Translations under genes and position numbers: made by a program | Assembly: GCF_001279525.1 (NCBI RefSeq) | Contig: NZ_LGDY01000036.1 | Coordinates: forward strand, 1-64,000 | Reading direction: 5' to 3' | DNA from: Nocardia sp. NRRL S-836 | Lineage (GTDB): Bacteria > Actinomycetota > Actinomycetes > Mycobacteriales > Pseudonocardiaceae | Length of the DNA stretch: 64,000 nucleotides | Part shown: one piece after another, positions 46,331 to 55,087 of the stretch | Position numbering within the stretch: position 1 is the first letter of the stretch | Layout of the letters: every line of letters starts with the position of its first letter | The notes under the pieces: model-generated | Databases searched by the model: none | What the model was told of the DNA's origin: nothing | What the model saw: the letters and a program-made list of their open reading frames with translations, nothing else

Positions 46331-46968
46331 TGGTCGATGTCGGACCTCTGCGCGGCATTCGCCTCGGCGGTGCCGTCGATGGTCTGGTGGATGATCGCCT
46401 GCTGCTGCGCCACGGCGGTCGCCTCCGAGCCCACGGAGCCGAGGTTGGCGGACACGGCGGCGTCGATCGGGGCGGCCACGTTGGCGTTCAGGGCCACCGC
46501 GCCGTTGATCGGGGCGGCCAGGTCGAGGTCGGCGGCGAGGTCGACGTCCACGTTGAGCAGGCCACCGTCCAGCGCGCCGGACAGGTCCGTGGGCGTCGGG
46601 ACCTGCGCCCCGCCGGCCGGCGGCTGCGGGGCGGGGGCCGGGGACGCGCCCTGGTCGATGGCGCTGTCCTGGTCGGAGTTGGCGACCGCCTCGCCGGTGA
46701 TGCCCTGCTGGATCGCGACACCCTGGTCGGCCATGGCCTGCGCGGTGGACCCGTCGGACAGCACGTTCGCGCCGACGGCGGCGTCGATCGGGGCCGCGAT
46801 GTTGGCGTTGCCCGCGACGGCCAGGCCGATCGGCGCCGCGAGGTCGAGGGCGAGGTCCAGGTCGACGTTCAGGTCGAGCAGCGAGTACACCTCCTTGTCC
46901 GGCAACGCCGTGCCGCCCTCGGCGGCCAGCTCGTCCATCGACAGCGGGGGCAGCTTCGCCTCGCTCAT
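46327..46968 (-). CDS. Internally duplicated acidic Ala-rich protein, putative substrate or partner of the M50 peptidase
   Basis: 213 aa, ATG 46968 with GGAG upstream. No signal peptide and no membrane helix. After a 32-residue leader (MSEAKLPPLSMDELAAEGG) it consists of two copies of a roughly 75-residue unit (33-106 and 138-213) joined by a Pro/Ala linker. Each unit runs LNVD(L/V)DL, AAPI, NAN(I/V)AAPIDAAV.AN, a Gln-rich middle, and ends in DIDQ/AIDQ. There are no Cys. I recognise no named domain; the Asp-rich openings could bind calcium. Translational coupling to the peptidase suggests a two-gene system in which this protein is cleaved, exported or guarded. Confidence 0.8.
   Translation of the reverse strand: MSEAKLPPLSMDELAAEGGTALPDKEVYSLLDLNVDLDLALDLAAPIGLAVAGNANIAAPIDAAVGANVLSDGSTAQAMADQGVAIQQGITGEAVANSDQDSAIDQGASPAPAPQPPAGGAQVPTPTDLSGALDGGLLNVDVDLAADLDLAAPINGAVALNANVAAPIDAAVSANLGSVGSEATAVAQQQAIIHQTIDGTAEANAAQRSDIDQ
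46330..46872 (-). repeat. Two-copy internal protein repeat
   Basis: Coding copies of the duplicated unit are at about 46651-46872 (first) and 46330-46557 (second), separated by a Pro-rich linker. The conserved core is NAN(I/V)AAPIDAAV followed two residues later by AN. The copies have diverged enough to show the duplication is old. Confidence 0.75.
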
Positions 46969-47247
46969 CCGTCACTCCACTCCGTCGGCACGCCGACCGG
47001 ACCTCGGCCGGCTGGTTGGTCCAGACCTTTGCCGTTCGCCGTGGCCCTGAAACGGCCGGAGCCCGTTGTGAGGAGGAAATCGTCCTGGTGGCGGCTGTTC
47101 ATTACGCCGAATGACAGACGGTGAAAATGAAAGCCTTTCAGGACAGCGTGATTGCGTCGGCTGGTCGCGGTGCAGCTTGACCGTGCCCCAAGGGCAGGGG
47201 TTGCGATGGGTTTGCACATCACCGGATCAAACGTGCGGGGAACGACT

Positions 47248-48741
47248 ATGCACTGGAAACATCGACTCGGCCGTGGCTGGGTTTTCGCGGCCGTGCTCGG
47301 CTTGAGCGTCCCTCTGGCCGCGCCCGCGATGGCCGACGCGCCGGCGGCCCGGCTGCAGTGGACCGCCTGTCCCGACGACGTGGTGGCAGGGGCCGCTCCG
47401 CGTCAGCTGCGGTGCGCCGTGGTGCCGGTTCCGCTGGACTACACCGACCCTGGCGGTGTCCAGATCAACTTGATGATCTCCCGGCTCGCCAGCACGAACC
47501 CGGGCAAACGCCGAGGCGTGCTGATCCTCAACCCCGGTGGTCCCGGCGGTTCGGGGCTGGTCCTGTCCGCGCAGCTGGCGAACAGAGGGCTGCCGACCGG
47601 TGTGCTGGACAGCTACGACCTGATCGGTGTGGACACCCGTGGTGTCGGCCGGTCCGCACCGGTGAGCTGCGCTTTCACCACCACCGGGCCGTACGTGGCC
47701 AACATCCCGCCCTACGCGGTCAACGACGCGGCGGTCACCGCGCAGGCCGCCGTGGCGAAGCAGGTCGCAGAGCAGTGCGCGGGCAACGACCGCGACAACA
47801 GGTTGCGCCACTTGACCACCGCGAACAACGCTCGCGACATGGACCGCATCCGGGCCGCGCTCGGTGAGCGGAAGACCAGCTTCTTCGGCCTCTCCTACGG
47901 TTCAGCCCTGGGAGCGGCCTACGCTTCGATGTTCCCCGAGCGGTCGGACCGGATCGTGCTCGACAGCAACGTCGGCGACACCCACCTCGACCAGGACGGC
48001 ATGCGCCGCTACGCATTGGGCATGGAGCAGACGTTCCCGGACTTCGCCAAATGGGCCGCGGAACGACATGATGCCTACGGTCTCGGCAGGACACCCGAGC
48101 AGGTGCGCCGAACCTACTTCGACATTGCCGAAAAACTCGACAGGCAACCCGTGGACGGCCTGGACGGGTCACTGTTCCGGCTCAGCGTCTTCGGCCACTT
48201 GTTCGGCAAGTCGCTGTACACGAAGGCGGCGCAGCTGTGGCAGGCCCTGCTCCACGACACCCCGGCTACGCCGGGCCTGCTGGCAACCGCTAAAGCCGAG
48301 TTGCTGCCCACAGACAACTTCCTCACCGTGTTCCTCGCCGTGACGTGCAACGACGTCCAGTGGCCCACCGACATCGGCACCTACCGGCGCGCGGTGGCCG
48401 AGGACCGCCAGCGGTACCCGCTCTTCGGCGCGTCCGCTGCGAACATCAGCCCCTGCGCCTACTGGCCACACCGGCCGGTCGAGCCGCCGGTGCCGGTCAA
48501 CGACGAGGGTCCGCGGAACGTGCTGATCCTGCAGAACCAGCACGACGTCCCCACTCCGCACCGCGGCGGCGAACTGCTGCGGGAGAAGTTCGCGAAGCGG
48601 TCTCGGATGGTCAGCGTCGAAGGCAGCGGCCACGGGGTCTACGTCGTGGGCGGCAACGCCTGCGCGTTGAACGTCACCACCACGTACCTGGTTGACGGCA
48701 GCTTGCCTCGAGACCAGCGTTGCAAGGCGTCCACGGACTAA
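47248..48741 (+). CDS. Secreted tripeptidyl aminopeptidase-like alpha/beta hydrolase
   Basis: 497 aa from ATG 47248; an in-frame ATG at 47206 is less likely. Sec signal (GWVFAAVLGLSVPLAAPAMA). Alpha/beta hydrolase core: oxyanion GGPGGSG, nucleophile Ser216 in GLSYGS, then a TAP-like C-terminal domain with the acid in LILQNQHDVPTP and the His in GSGHGVYV. This matches the Streptomyces Tap / SlpD / prolyl-aminopeptidase group, which removes tripeptides from secreted protein N-termini. Monocistronic, followed by a strong terminator. Confidence 0.93.
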   Translation: MHWKHRLGRGWVFAAVLGLSVPLAAPAMADAPAARLQWTACPDDVVAGAAPRQLRCAVVPVPLDYTDPGGVQINLMISRLASTNPGKRRGVLILNPGGPGGSGLVLSAQLANRGLPTGVLDSYDLIGVDTRGVGRSAPVSCAFTTTGPYVANIPPYAVNDAAVTAQAAVAKQVAEQCAGNDRDNRLRHLTTANNARDMDRIRAALGERKTSFFGLSYGSALGAAYASMFPERSDRIVLDSNVGDTHLDQDGMRRYALGMEQTFPDFAKWAAERHDAYGLGRTPEQVRRTYFDIAEKLDRQPVDGLDGSLFRLSVFGHLFGKSLYTKAAQLWQALLHDTPATPGLLATAKAELLPTDNFLTVFLAVTCNDVQWPTDIGTYRRAVAEDRQRYPLFGASAANISPCAYWPHRPVEPPVPVNDEGPRNVLILQNQHDVPTPHRGGELLREKFAKRSRMVSVEGSGHGVYVVGGNACALNVTTTYLVDGSLPRDQRCKASTD

Positions 48742-48753
48742 CGCGATGCGGCG

Positions 48754-48793
48754 CCCGGCTGAGCTCGCGACGGGAGACCCGAGCTCAGCCGGG
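48754..48793 (+). terminator. Hairpin after the aminopeptidase gene
   Basis: A perfect 14-bp stem (48754-48767 with 48780-48793, CCCGGCTGAGCTCG and its complement) and a 12-nt loop, 12 nt after the stop codon. Confidence 0.75.
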
Positions 48794-48849
48794 TCGTCGA
48801 CCGGCGAACCCCCCGGCCGACTTCCCGTTCTTGCCCGGCCACGGTCTGC

Positions 48850-49122
48850 GGGGGCCTGCTCACGCCACTCGGTGAGGAGGCGCTGTTCCGCGGCGTGTTC
48901 GCGAACTTCCTGCTCCGGTGGGGTTCCTGGGTCGGTGTGCCGGTCAGCGCGGCGATCTTCGCCGTCGCGCACGGCATCAACGACGTCATGCCGATCGCGT
49001 TCGTCGTCGGGCTCGGCAACGGGCTGCTGCTGCGGTTCTCCGGTTCCCTCTGGCCGGCCGTCATCGTCCACGTCGTCCACAACAGCCTGGGCATCCTCTA
49101 CCACGGCGTCGTCAGAAGCTGA
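48850..49122 (+). pseudogene. Truncated CPBP-family intramembrane metalloprotease
   Basis: The frame holds only the C-terminal catalytic part of a CPBP (CAAX-processing/bacteriocin) protease: GEEALFRGVFANFLL (EExxxR), then AIFAVAHGIND, then IVHVVHNSLGILYHG (H...N). About 90 codons remain against 200-300 in intact members. The N-terminal membrane helices are gone and no good start codon lies upstream of the EExxxR motif. It follows the terminator of the previous gene, so it is probably not expressed. Confidence 0.75.
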
Positions 49123-49133
49123 GCGGACTGCCG

Positions 49134-49853
49134 TCAGTTCTGCGCCTGCATCTGTGCGTGTGCGAGAGCGAGGGCCTTGAGCTGGGCGGTGTTGAACCGC
49201 TCGACGACAGCGGATCCGATCGCAGCCCCGGCGAGCTCCCGGACCCGCGTCACCTCGGAGCGCGGGTCCTTCATCCACGGGAACCGGTCGTGGCTGCGCT
49301 GGATCGACTCGGCCAGACGGCCCGCGAGGGACGTGATCGTCGCGTCGTCGGCGTCCTCGGGAAGACGGTCGAACTCCTCATCGGTGACAGGGTCGGTGGG
49401 CTCCGCCATCAACCGGCGGAGGTCGTCGACGGCGTGGTCGGGCAAAGCGCTGGAGCACACCGTCAACACCGCCCAGTCCTGCTCCGACAGCCCGTCGGCG
49501 ACGCTCCCGAACGGTGCCGGCGAATCCAGTGGAGCACCATGCTCGTGCAGGACCGCAAGCTCTCCGCGAATCCGTTGCAGACGCTCGATCGTCTCCGCCA
49601 ACTTGGCGTCGAGCGCGCGGAACGTCTCATCCGGATCACCGTCGTCACCTCCCATCGCCCGGATCTGGGCGAGTGGAAGGCCGATGTCGGTCAAGCGCTT
49701 GATGCGAAGCAGCCGTACCAGGTGAGCCACGTGGTACTGCTTGTACCCGTTGGGCGTCCGCTCAGGCAGGTCGAGCACGCCGATCCGGTGGTAATGCCGC
49801 ACCGTTTTGACGGTCGTGCCAGCCAGCTCCGCCAGCTGCCGCGTGCTCCACAC
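49134..49853 (-). CDS. MerR-family transcriptional regulator
   Basis: 239 aa from GTG 49853. This start is chosen because GGAGG lies 9 nt upstream; GTG 49862 would leave 1 nt between them. N-terminal MerR HTH: STRQLAELAGTTVKTVRHYHRIGVL, NGYKQYHVAHLVRLLRIKRLTDIGLPLAQI, then a coiled coil (LDAKLAETIERLQRIRGELAVLHEHG). The rest (about 105-239) is an all-helical effector domain of unknown ligand. No Cys metal site. The gene is convergent with the CPBP fragment and divergent from the GH30 gene. Confidence 0.92.
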   Translation of the reverse strand: MWSTRQLAELAGTTVKTVRHYHRIGVLDLPERTPNGYKQYHVAHLVRLLRIKRLTDIGLPLAQIRAMGGDDGDPDETFRALDAKLAETIERLQRIRGELAVLHEHGAPLDSPAPFGSVADGLSEQDWAVLTVCSSALPDHAVDDLRRLMAEPTDPVTDEEFDRLPEDADDATITSLAGRLAESIQRSHDRFPWMKDPRSEVTRVRELAGAAIGSAVVERFNTAQLKALALAHAQMQAQN

Positions 49854-50053
49854 CGCACTCACCCTCCGCCGCCCGCTGTCGCACCGGACAGTCTAGAGAC
49901 GACTGCCGGACAACGGCCGCAAGTCATCCGGCGGCAACCCGAGTCCGTCGTCGATCGAGTTCGACTGTCGATCGCGTCGAATTTCTCCGTCATTCGACAC
50001 AATCGATCGACGTTCACCTTGACCGTCCGTTACAGCGCTGTTACGACTGATTT

Positions 50054-50067
50054 TGGGAGCGCTCCCA
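50054..50067. promoter_or_regulatory. CebR-type operator
   Basis: TGGGAGCGCTCCCA is a perfect 14-bp palindrome identical to the consensus bound by the LacI-family cellobiose repressor CebR in Streptomyces. It lies 71 nt before the GH30 start, where a repressor would block transcription until a cello- or xylo-oligosaccharide appears. No cebR gene is in the window. Confidence 0.8.
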
Positions 50068-50137
50068 GTGTTTGGTGGCGGGTCAGGCACCGGGAGTGTC
50101 CCGAGCCCCTGCATGAAATCAACTTCCTGGAGAAGTC

Positions 50138-51409
50138 ATGACAGAGCGCCAAGACCACTCGGAAACCGCCGGTTCGCAGCCCTTCCGGCGGCGGACCTTG
50201 CTGGCGGCGGGTGCCGCGCTGCCGGTGCTGGCGGTGGGGACGACGCCCGCCTCAGCGGCCACCTCGGTGGTCGTCGAACCGTCGAACGTGCAGCAGACGA
50301 TCCTGGGCTTCGGCGGGATGAACCACACGATCTGGATCAGCGACCTGACCGCCGCCCAGCGTGAAACGGCGTTCGGCAACGGTGCGGGACAGCTCGGGTT
50401 CACCGTGCTGCGCATCCCCGTCCACGAGGACCGCGCCAACTGGAGCCGCGAGGTCGCCACGGCCCGGCGCGCGGTCGAGCTCGGCGCCAAGGTCATCGCC
50501 TCGCCGTGGAACCCGCCGGCCTCGATGACCGAGACCTTCTCCGGTGGCAAGCGGCTGCGTTACGCCTCCTACGGCGCCTATGCCCAGCACCTGAACGACT
50601 TCGTCGCGTTCATGGCGAGCAACGGGGTGAACCTGTACGGCATCTCGGTCCAGAACGAACCGGACTACGCGCAGGAATGGACGGCGTGGACCGCCAGTGA
50701 GATCGTCAGGTTCCTCCGCGAGAACGCGGGCTCGATCAACGCCAGGGTCATCGCTCCCGAGTCGTTCCAGTACCGCAAGAACCTCTCCGACCCCATCCTC
50801 AACGACCCCGTCGCGCTGGCCAACGTGGACATCATCGGCGCGCACCTCTACGGCACCCGGTCCGCTGACCTCCCGTACCCGTTGTTCCAGCAGAAGGGCG
50901 GCGGCAAGGAGCTGTGGATGACCGAGGTCTACCACCCGAACAGCACCGACTCCGCCGACCTGTGGCCGCAGGCGCTCGACGTGGGTGAGCACATCCACCG
51001 CGCGCTGGTGGACGGCCGGTTCCAGACCTATGTGTGGTGGTTCATCCGCCGCTCGTACGGCCCGATGCGCGAGGACGGGCAGATCAGCAAGCGCGGCGCC
51101 AACATGGCGCACTTCTCGAAGTGGGTGCGCCCCGGCTACTCGCGGATCACCGCGACCGCCAACCCGCAGTCGAACGTCTACATCTCGGCGTTCAAGAGCG
51201 GGGCCAGGATCGTGATCGTCGCCATCAACAAGAACACCTCACCGGTGGACCACGTGTTCACCATCCGCGACACCGCTTCCGCGCCGGTCTCGACCTGGCT
51301 GACGAGTGCGAGCGCGACCCTCGCGCACTACAACGACTTCACCATGTCCAACGGAACCTTCAACGCCCAGCTGCCGGCCCGCAGCATCAGGACGTTCGTC
51401 CTGAACTGA
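50138..51409 (+). CDS. Tat-exported GH30 glucuronoxylanase-like glycoside hydrolase
   Basis: 423 aa, ATG 50138 with GGAG 6 nt upstream. Twin-arginine signal FRRRTLLAAGAALPVL with cleavage near ASAA. Catalytic (beta/alpha)8 barrel: GFGGMNHTIWI, then the acid/base Glu174 in VQNEPDY and the nucleophile Glu263 in MTEVYHP. A C-terminal beta-sandwich of GH30 type follows (VYISAFKSGARIVIVAINKN). This fits subfamily GH30_8, which cuts xylan next to methylglucuronic acid side chains, but some members differ. Plant-polymer use agrees with the CebR operator. Confidence 0.9.
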   Translation: MTERQDHSETAGSQPFRRRTLLAAGAALPVLAVGTTPASAATSVVVEPSNVQQTILGFGGMNHTIWISDLTAAQRETAFGNGAGQLGFTVLRIPVHEDRANWSREVATARRAVELGAKVIASPWNPPASMTETFSGGKRLRYASYGAYAQHLNDFVAFMASNGVNLYGISVQNEPDYAQEWTAWTASEIVRFLRENAGSINARVIAPESFQYRKNLSDPILNDPVALANVDIIGAHLYGTRSADLPYPLFQQKGGGKELWMTEVYHPNSTDSADLWPQALDVGEHIHRALVDGRFQTYVWWFIRRSYGPMREDGQISKRGANMAHFSKWVRPGYSRITATANPQSNVYISAFKSGARIVIVAINKNTSPVDHVFTIRDTASAPVSTWLTSASATLAHYNDFTMSNGTFNAQLPARSIRTFVLN

Positions 51410-51538
51410 GGCTGTCCCTACGAGCCGACTCGCAGCGGCTCTCGTCGGGCGGCAACGGCCGGAAGTCCACAGTGAACACACGCTCGCCGTCGTGAAACTC
51501 GTCGAGTGCCTGGCGGGAGAACATGGTGTCATGGGGTC

Positions 51539-51649
51539 ATGACGACGGAGGGCGAGCCGCTGACCAAGCAGGACTTCGAGGCACCGGCGCCCAAGGGCCT
51601 TCCGGAGTTCCGCCGCCGCGATGCCGAGATGCTCCGGGTGCCTCGATGA
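51539..51649 (+). CDS. 36-codon ORF coupled to the PucR-type regulator
   Basis: ATG 51539 to TGA 51649 (MTTEGEPLTKQDF, ending AEMLRVPR). Its stop overlaps the regulator start by 4 bases (ATGA at 51646-51649). No strong ribosome site, no recognised family. It may be a leader peptide that couples translation, a small protein, or chance. Confidence 0.35.
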   Translation: MTTEGEPLTKQDFEAPAPKGLPEFRRRDAEMLRVPR

Positions 51650-52860
51650 CCCCCGGCGCGCGGCGCAGAAGCCGGAAGACGGGCCCGGATGTCGATGACG
51701 CCTGGCTGGCCGGGGTCGCCCAGGACGTGAGTGCTGCGGCGGGGGACGTGCCGGTTGACCTGCTGGGTGACTTCCTGCCGTTGCTCGCCGACGCCGCCGT
51801 GAACGGGCGCCGGCCACGGCGTTCGGAGCTGGAGGCGGTCGAGGCGCTCGGACGCCGTGCCGCGGAGCTGGGGGTGTCGGCCGGTAGTGCGGTGCAGCTG
51901 TACCTGTCGGCGTCCTGGCGGCTGTGGCGAGAACTTCCGGTGGTGGTCCGGTCGACCGACAGCGAGGTCGTGCGTGCCGCCGCCGAGGCGGTGATGCACG
52001 TGGTCGCCGACGCGGTCGCGATCCTCGCGGAGGGGTACAACTCGGCGCGGCGGCAGATGGTCAGGCGCGAGGAGACGTTGCGGCGGGAGCTGGTCGACGA
52101 CCTGTTGCGCGGTGATGCCGACGTCGGTGGTGTCGTGGAGCGCGCGGAACCGTTCGGTCTGGACCTGGCCCGGCCGCACCAGGTCGGCCTGGCCGCACCG
52201 CGGCGGCGGCTGCCGGACGTCGACGCGGCGACCAGCTCGCTGGAACGCATCGTGCTGGACCGTCTCGGCGACCGCGACGTCCTCGTCGCCACGAAGGACG
52301 GACTGGTGGTCGTGCTCGCGCCGGGGGAGTCCGAAGCTCCGGGCCGGATGGATCTGGGTTCGCTGATGCGCGCCGAACTCGATCGGTTGCCGCGGGGGAG
52401 GCCGTGGCAGGTGGCCGTGGGCCGGGCGTATCCGGGGTCCTACGGCATCGCGCGTTCGTATGAGGAGGCGCGCGAAGCGCTGGCGATGGCGTCGCGGCTG
52501 CACCTCGACACCCCGGTGATCCGCGCCGAGCAGTTGCTCGTCTATCGCGTGCTGGTGCGTGACCAGCCGGCGATCGTCGACCTGGTGAACGCCGTCCTGG
52601 GGCCGCTGCGGACGGCCCGCGGCGGGGCGGAGCCGTTGCTGGCCACCCTGGAGACCTACTTCGCCACCGGAGACGTGGCGACCGAGACCGCTCGGCAGCT
52701 GCACCTGTCCGTGCGCGCGGTCACCTACCGGCTCGGCCGGATCAAGACGCTGACCGGCTACGACCCCACCGACCCCGGCCACCGGTTCACCCTCCACACC
52801 AGCGTGCTGGGAGCGAGACTGCTCGGCTGGCCCGGTGACGGGACCACCGACGGGGCGTGA
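51646..52860 (+). CDS. PucR/CdaR-family transcriptional regulator
   Basis: 404 aa from ATG 51646. The N-terminal half is helical with a long amphipathic region (EAVEALGRRAAELGVSAGSAVQLYL). The middle is a GGDEF-like fold (DGLVVVLAPGES, VGRAYPGSYGIARSYEEAREALAMA). The C-terminus is the HTH_30 domain (LETYFATGDVATETARQLHLSVRAV, YRLGRIKTLTGYDP). These regulators control purine, sugar-acid or secondary metabolism genes; no target is evident. Confidence 0.92.
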   Translation: MTPGARRRSRKTGPDVDDAWLAGVAQDVSAAAGDVPVDLLGDFLPLLADAAVNGRRPRRSELEAVEALGRRAAELGVSAGSAVQLYLSASWRLWRELPVVVRSTDSEVVRAAAEAVMHVVADAVAILAEGYNSARRQMVRREETLRRELVDDLLRGDADVGGVVERAEPFGLDLARPHQVGLAAPRRRLPDVDAATSSLERIVLDRLGDRDVLVATKDGLVVVLAPGESEAPGRMDLGSLMRAELDRLPRGRPWQVAVGRAYPGSYGIARSYEEAREALAMASRLHLDTPVIRAEQLLVYRVLVRDQPAIVDLVNAVLGPLRTARGGAEPLLATLETYFATGDVATETARQLHLSVRAVTYRLGRIKTLTGYDPTDPGHRFTLHTSVLGARLLGWPGDGTTDGA

Positions 52861-52985
52861 CCAGGTTGCCGATGACCGGCAACCTGATCAGGGACCGGTT
52901 GACCGGCCGGAGACGCTGCCGAACCCGGGGTGCGCGGGGCAGAGTTGAGGTCAACCAGCCGAAGTCCTCGACGAAGGAGGTTGAC

Positions 52986-53486
52986 GTGCGTCGTGCTCCC
53001 ATTGGCGCGGAACGGGACCTGCGGAGACGTGGCGCCTGCTACCTCCGGGAGACCGCGCAGCGGAACCGGGTCATCGACCACCTGCCCGCGTTGAAGGAAC
53101 GGCTGGAGCGCGAACGAGCGTTCCGGATCGAGCAGCTCGCGGAGCTCGACGCATCGGCCTCCCAGCCCGGCGACCACGCCCTGCGCGAGGTGACCGACCA
53201 GATCACCGCCGCCGCCAGGATCGCGCTCACCGACATCGAGATCGCGCTCCTGCGCATCGACATCGGGTCCTACGGCCGCTGCCAGACCTGCCACGCGGAC
53301 ATCCCGTTCCGGTTGCTGGAGGCGATTCCCCAGCTGCGGCGCTGCCCGGCCTGCCAGCACGACGGCACGAGCGAGCTCTCCCGTCGTGGCCGGCCGCTCA
53401 GCCGGCGGCGTCATCGAGCACGTGCCTCTGCTCGACGGGGCTCGCCGACCGCGGCACAGCACAGGCAGGTGTGCCGTGCTCAGTGA
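52986..53486 (+). CDS. DksA/TraR-type zinc-finger protein
   Basis: 166 aa, GTG 52986 behind a perfect AAGGAGG (52974-52980). Helical hairpin (LPALKERLERERAFRIEQLAELDA, DQITAAARIALTDIEIALLRIDIGSYGRC) then a C4 zinc finger (CQTC, CPAC). This is the TraR/DksA fold that enters the RNA polymerase secondary channel; the DksA-like acidic tip is not clear. The C-terminal about 35 residues are Arg-rich and disordered, longer than usual, and may be the product of a changed stop. Confidence 0.85.
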   Translation: MRRAPIGAERDLRRRGACYLRETAQRNRVIDHLPALKERLERERAFRIEQLAELDASASQPGDHALREVTDQITAAARIALTDIEIALLRIDIGSYGRCQTCHADIPFRLLEAIPQLRRCPACQHDGTSELSRRGRPLSRRRHRARASARRGSPTAAQHRQVCRAQ

Positions 53487-53782
53487 CCGCGAACGCCAGA
53501 CGCAGTGCGAACGCACCCTCTCCGCCGAGGCCCCGAAGCTCGCCGAAATGTTGACGCGCGGTGGCAACGCCGCACCACACCTGGCGCCAGCGGAACCACG
53601 TGACTGACTGATCTCTGGCGGACTCGGCGGAGATCGCGCCGCCGTCGCGGGCGGCCTGCCCGCTGTCGCGACGTGTTCGGCGTGGAACCCGTGCTCGCGA
53701 GGCCGGGCTCGGCGCCGTGTTCCTGAGCCCCGCCCCGTGTCCAACGCACATCTTCGGCCTCGGCAGAGGAAAGGGAGTGACC

Positions 53783-54684
53783 ATGACAGACGCAGCTGCG
53801 AACAAGCCGATCCTCGTGGGAGTGGACGGATCCCCGTCGGCCATCCACGCGGCGCGCTGGGCCGCCGCGGAGGCCGCCCGGCGCGGCACCCGGCTCGTGC
53901 TCGTGCACAGCGGCCCACCTCCTCCCGTGCACTCGCCACGGGTGGCCATGTCGACCGCGGAGTTCACCGCGGCGGTCCACGACCAGGGCCGTCACTGGCT
54001 GGCCACCGCGGCGGCGTCGGCGAAGGTCGTGGCACCGCACGTCGAGGTGAGCACCGACCTGGTGACCGGTGGGGCGACCGAGCAGCTCGTCGGACGGTCG
54101 GCCTCCGCGCAGCTCGTGGTCCTGGGCTCGCGGGGACTGGGCGGGTTCACCGGACTCCTCGTCGGATCGACCGCGGTCGCGGTCAGCACCACGCGCTCTG
54201 CCCGGCGGTCGTGGTGCGCGAAGCACAACCGCAAACTAACCGAGCGGAAGGCGCGCCGGTCGTGGTCGGCGTCGACGGCTCCGCTGCCAGCGACGCGGCG
54301 CTCGGGTTCGCGTTCGAGGCCGCCGCACTCCGCAACGCACCCGTGCTCGCCGTACGCGCCTGGCGTGACGACCTGGCCGATGCGATGCGGCTCACCGTGC
54401 TGACCGCGGCGAGCGTCGAGGCGATCGAAGCCGACGAACGACGGCTGCTGGCCGAGCAGGTCGCCGCCTGCGCCGAGGCCCACCCCGGCGTGCCGGTGCG
54501 GCGCCTGCTCACCCGCGACGGCTCGGCGGCCGCCCTGATCGCGCAGTCCGCGTCGGCACGGCTGGTGGTGGTCGGCACACGGGGCCGTGGCGGTTTCCGC
54601 GGCCTGCTGCTCGGATCCACCAGCCAGTCGCTCATCTACCACGCGGAGTGCCCGGTCGCGGTCATCCCACCGGCTCACCGGTGA
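53783..54684 (+). pseudogene. Tandem universal stress protein with a frameshift
   Basis: ATG 53783 with GGGAG upstream starts the first Usp domain (ILVGVDGSPSAIHAARWAAAEAAR, then VVLGSRGLGGFTGLLVGSTA). Near 54188-54191, in AGCACC/ACGCGC, the frame changes by one base: the continuation HALCPAVVV and a full second Usp domain (VVVGVDGSAASDAALGFAFEAAA, VVVGTRGRGGFRGLLLGSTSQ, CPVAVIPP) are read in another frame to 54684. Inserting one C restores the normal tandem two-domain Usp of about 300 aa. Both domains keep the ATP-binding G-2x-G-9x-G(S/T) signature. This is either a recent inactivation or a sequencing error in a C run. Confidence 0.85.
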
Positions 54685-54702
54685 CCTTTGTGGAGGTGTC
54701 GG

Positions 54703-55065
54703 ATGAAGGAGTTCTCCAGCACCACGAAGAGCCCGCCGCGTGGCACCTACCGGCTGCGGCTCGCCTCGCACGAGGTGCACGAACTGGGCAGGTACCTGTC
54801 GGCCATCGCCGCCAGGGTGCGGGCGATGACTGACAGGCCGGAGGGGCACCCGATCGAGAAACTCACCGTCGATCTGGCCGGTGCTCCCGCCGCCCCCGTG
54901 GCGCAGCTGGTCCTGCTCGGCAGGCTGCTGCGCCAGGCCCTCGGCGGTGGTGTCCTCCTCGAACTCGCGGGCGTGACACCGATGATCTACACCTCGCTCG
55001 TCGCGTTCGGCGTTCCACGGGACGTCACCGTGATCGACACGCGGGGCCGCCGGTGGGCCGCCTGA
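54703..55065 (+). CDS. Small protein of unknown function, possibly STAS-like
   Basis: 120 aa from ATG 54703, GGAGGTG ahead. Alpha/beta pattern: strand KLTVDLAG, helix PVAQLVLLGRLLRQAL, strand GGVLLELAG, helix, strand VTVIDTRGRR. The order resembles a STAS domain but the classical phosphorylated Ser/Thr motif is not seen. It follows the stress protein gene by 18 nt and probably shares its transcript. Confidence 0.65.
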   Translation: MKEFSSTTKSPPRGTYRLRLASHEVHELGRYLSAIAARVRAMTDRPEGHPIEKLTVDLAGAPAAPVAQLVLLGRLLRQALGGGVLLELAGVTPMIYTSLVAFGVPRDVTVIDTRGRRWAA

Positions 55066-55087
55066 GCTCCGCGGCTGTCGCACCCGC

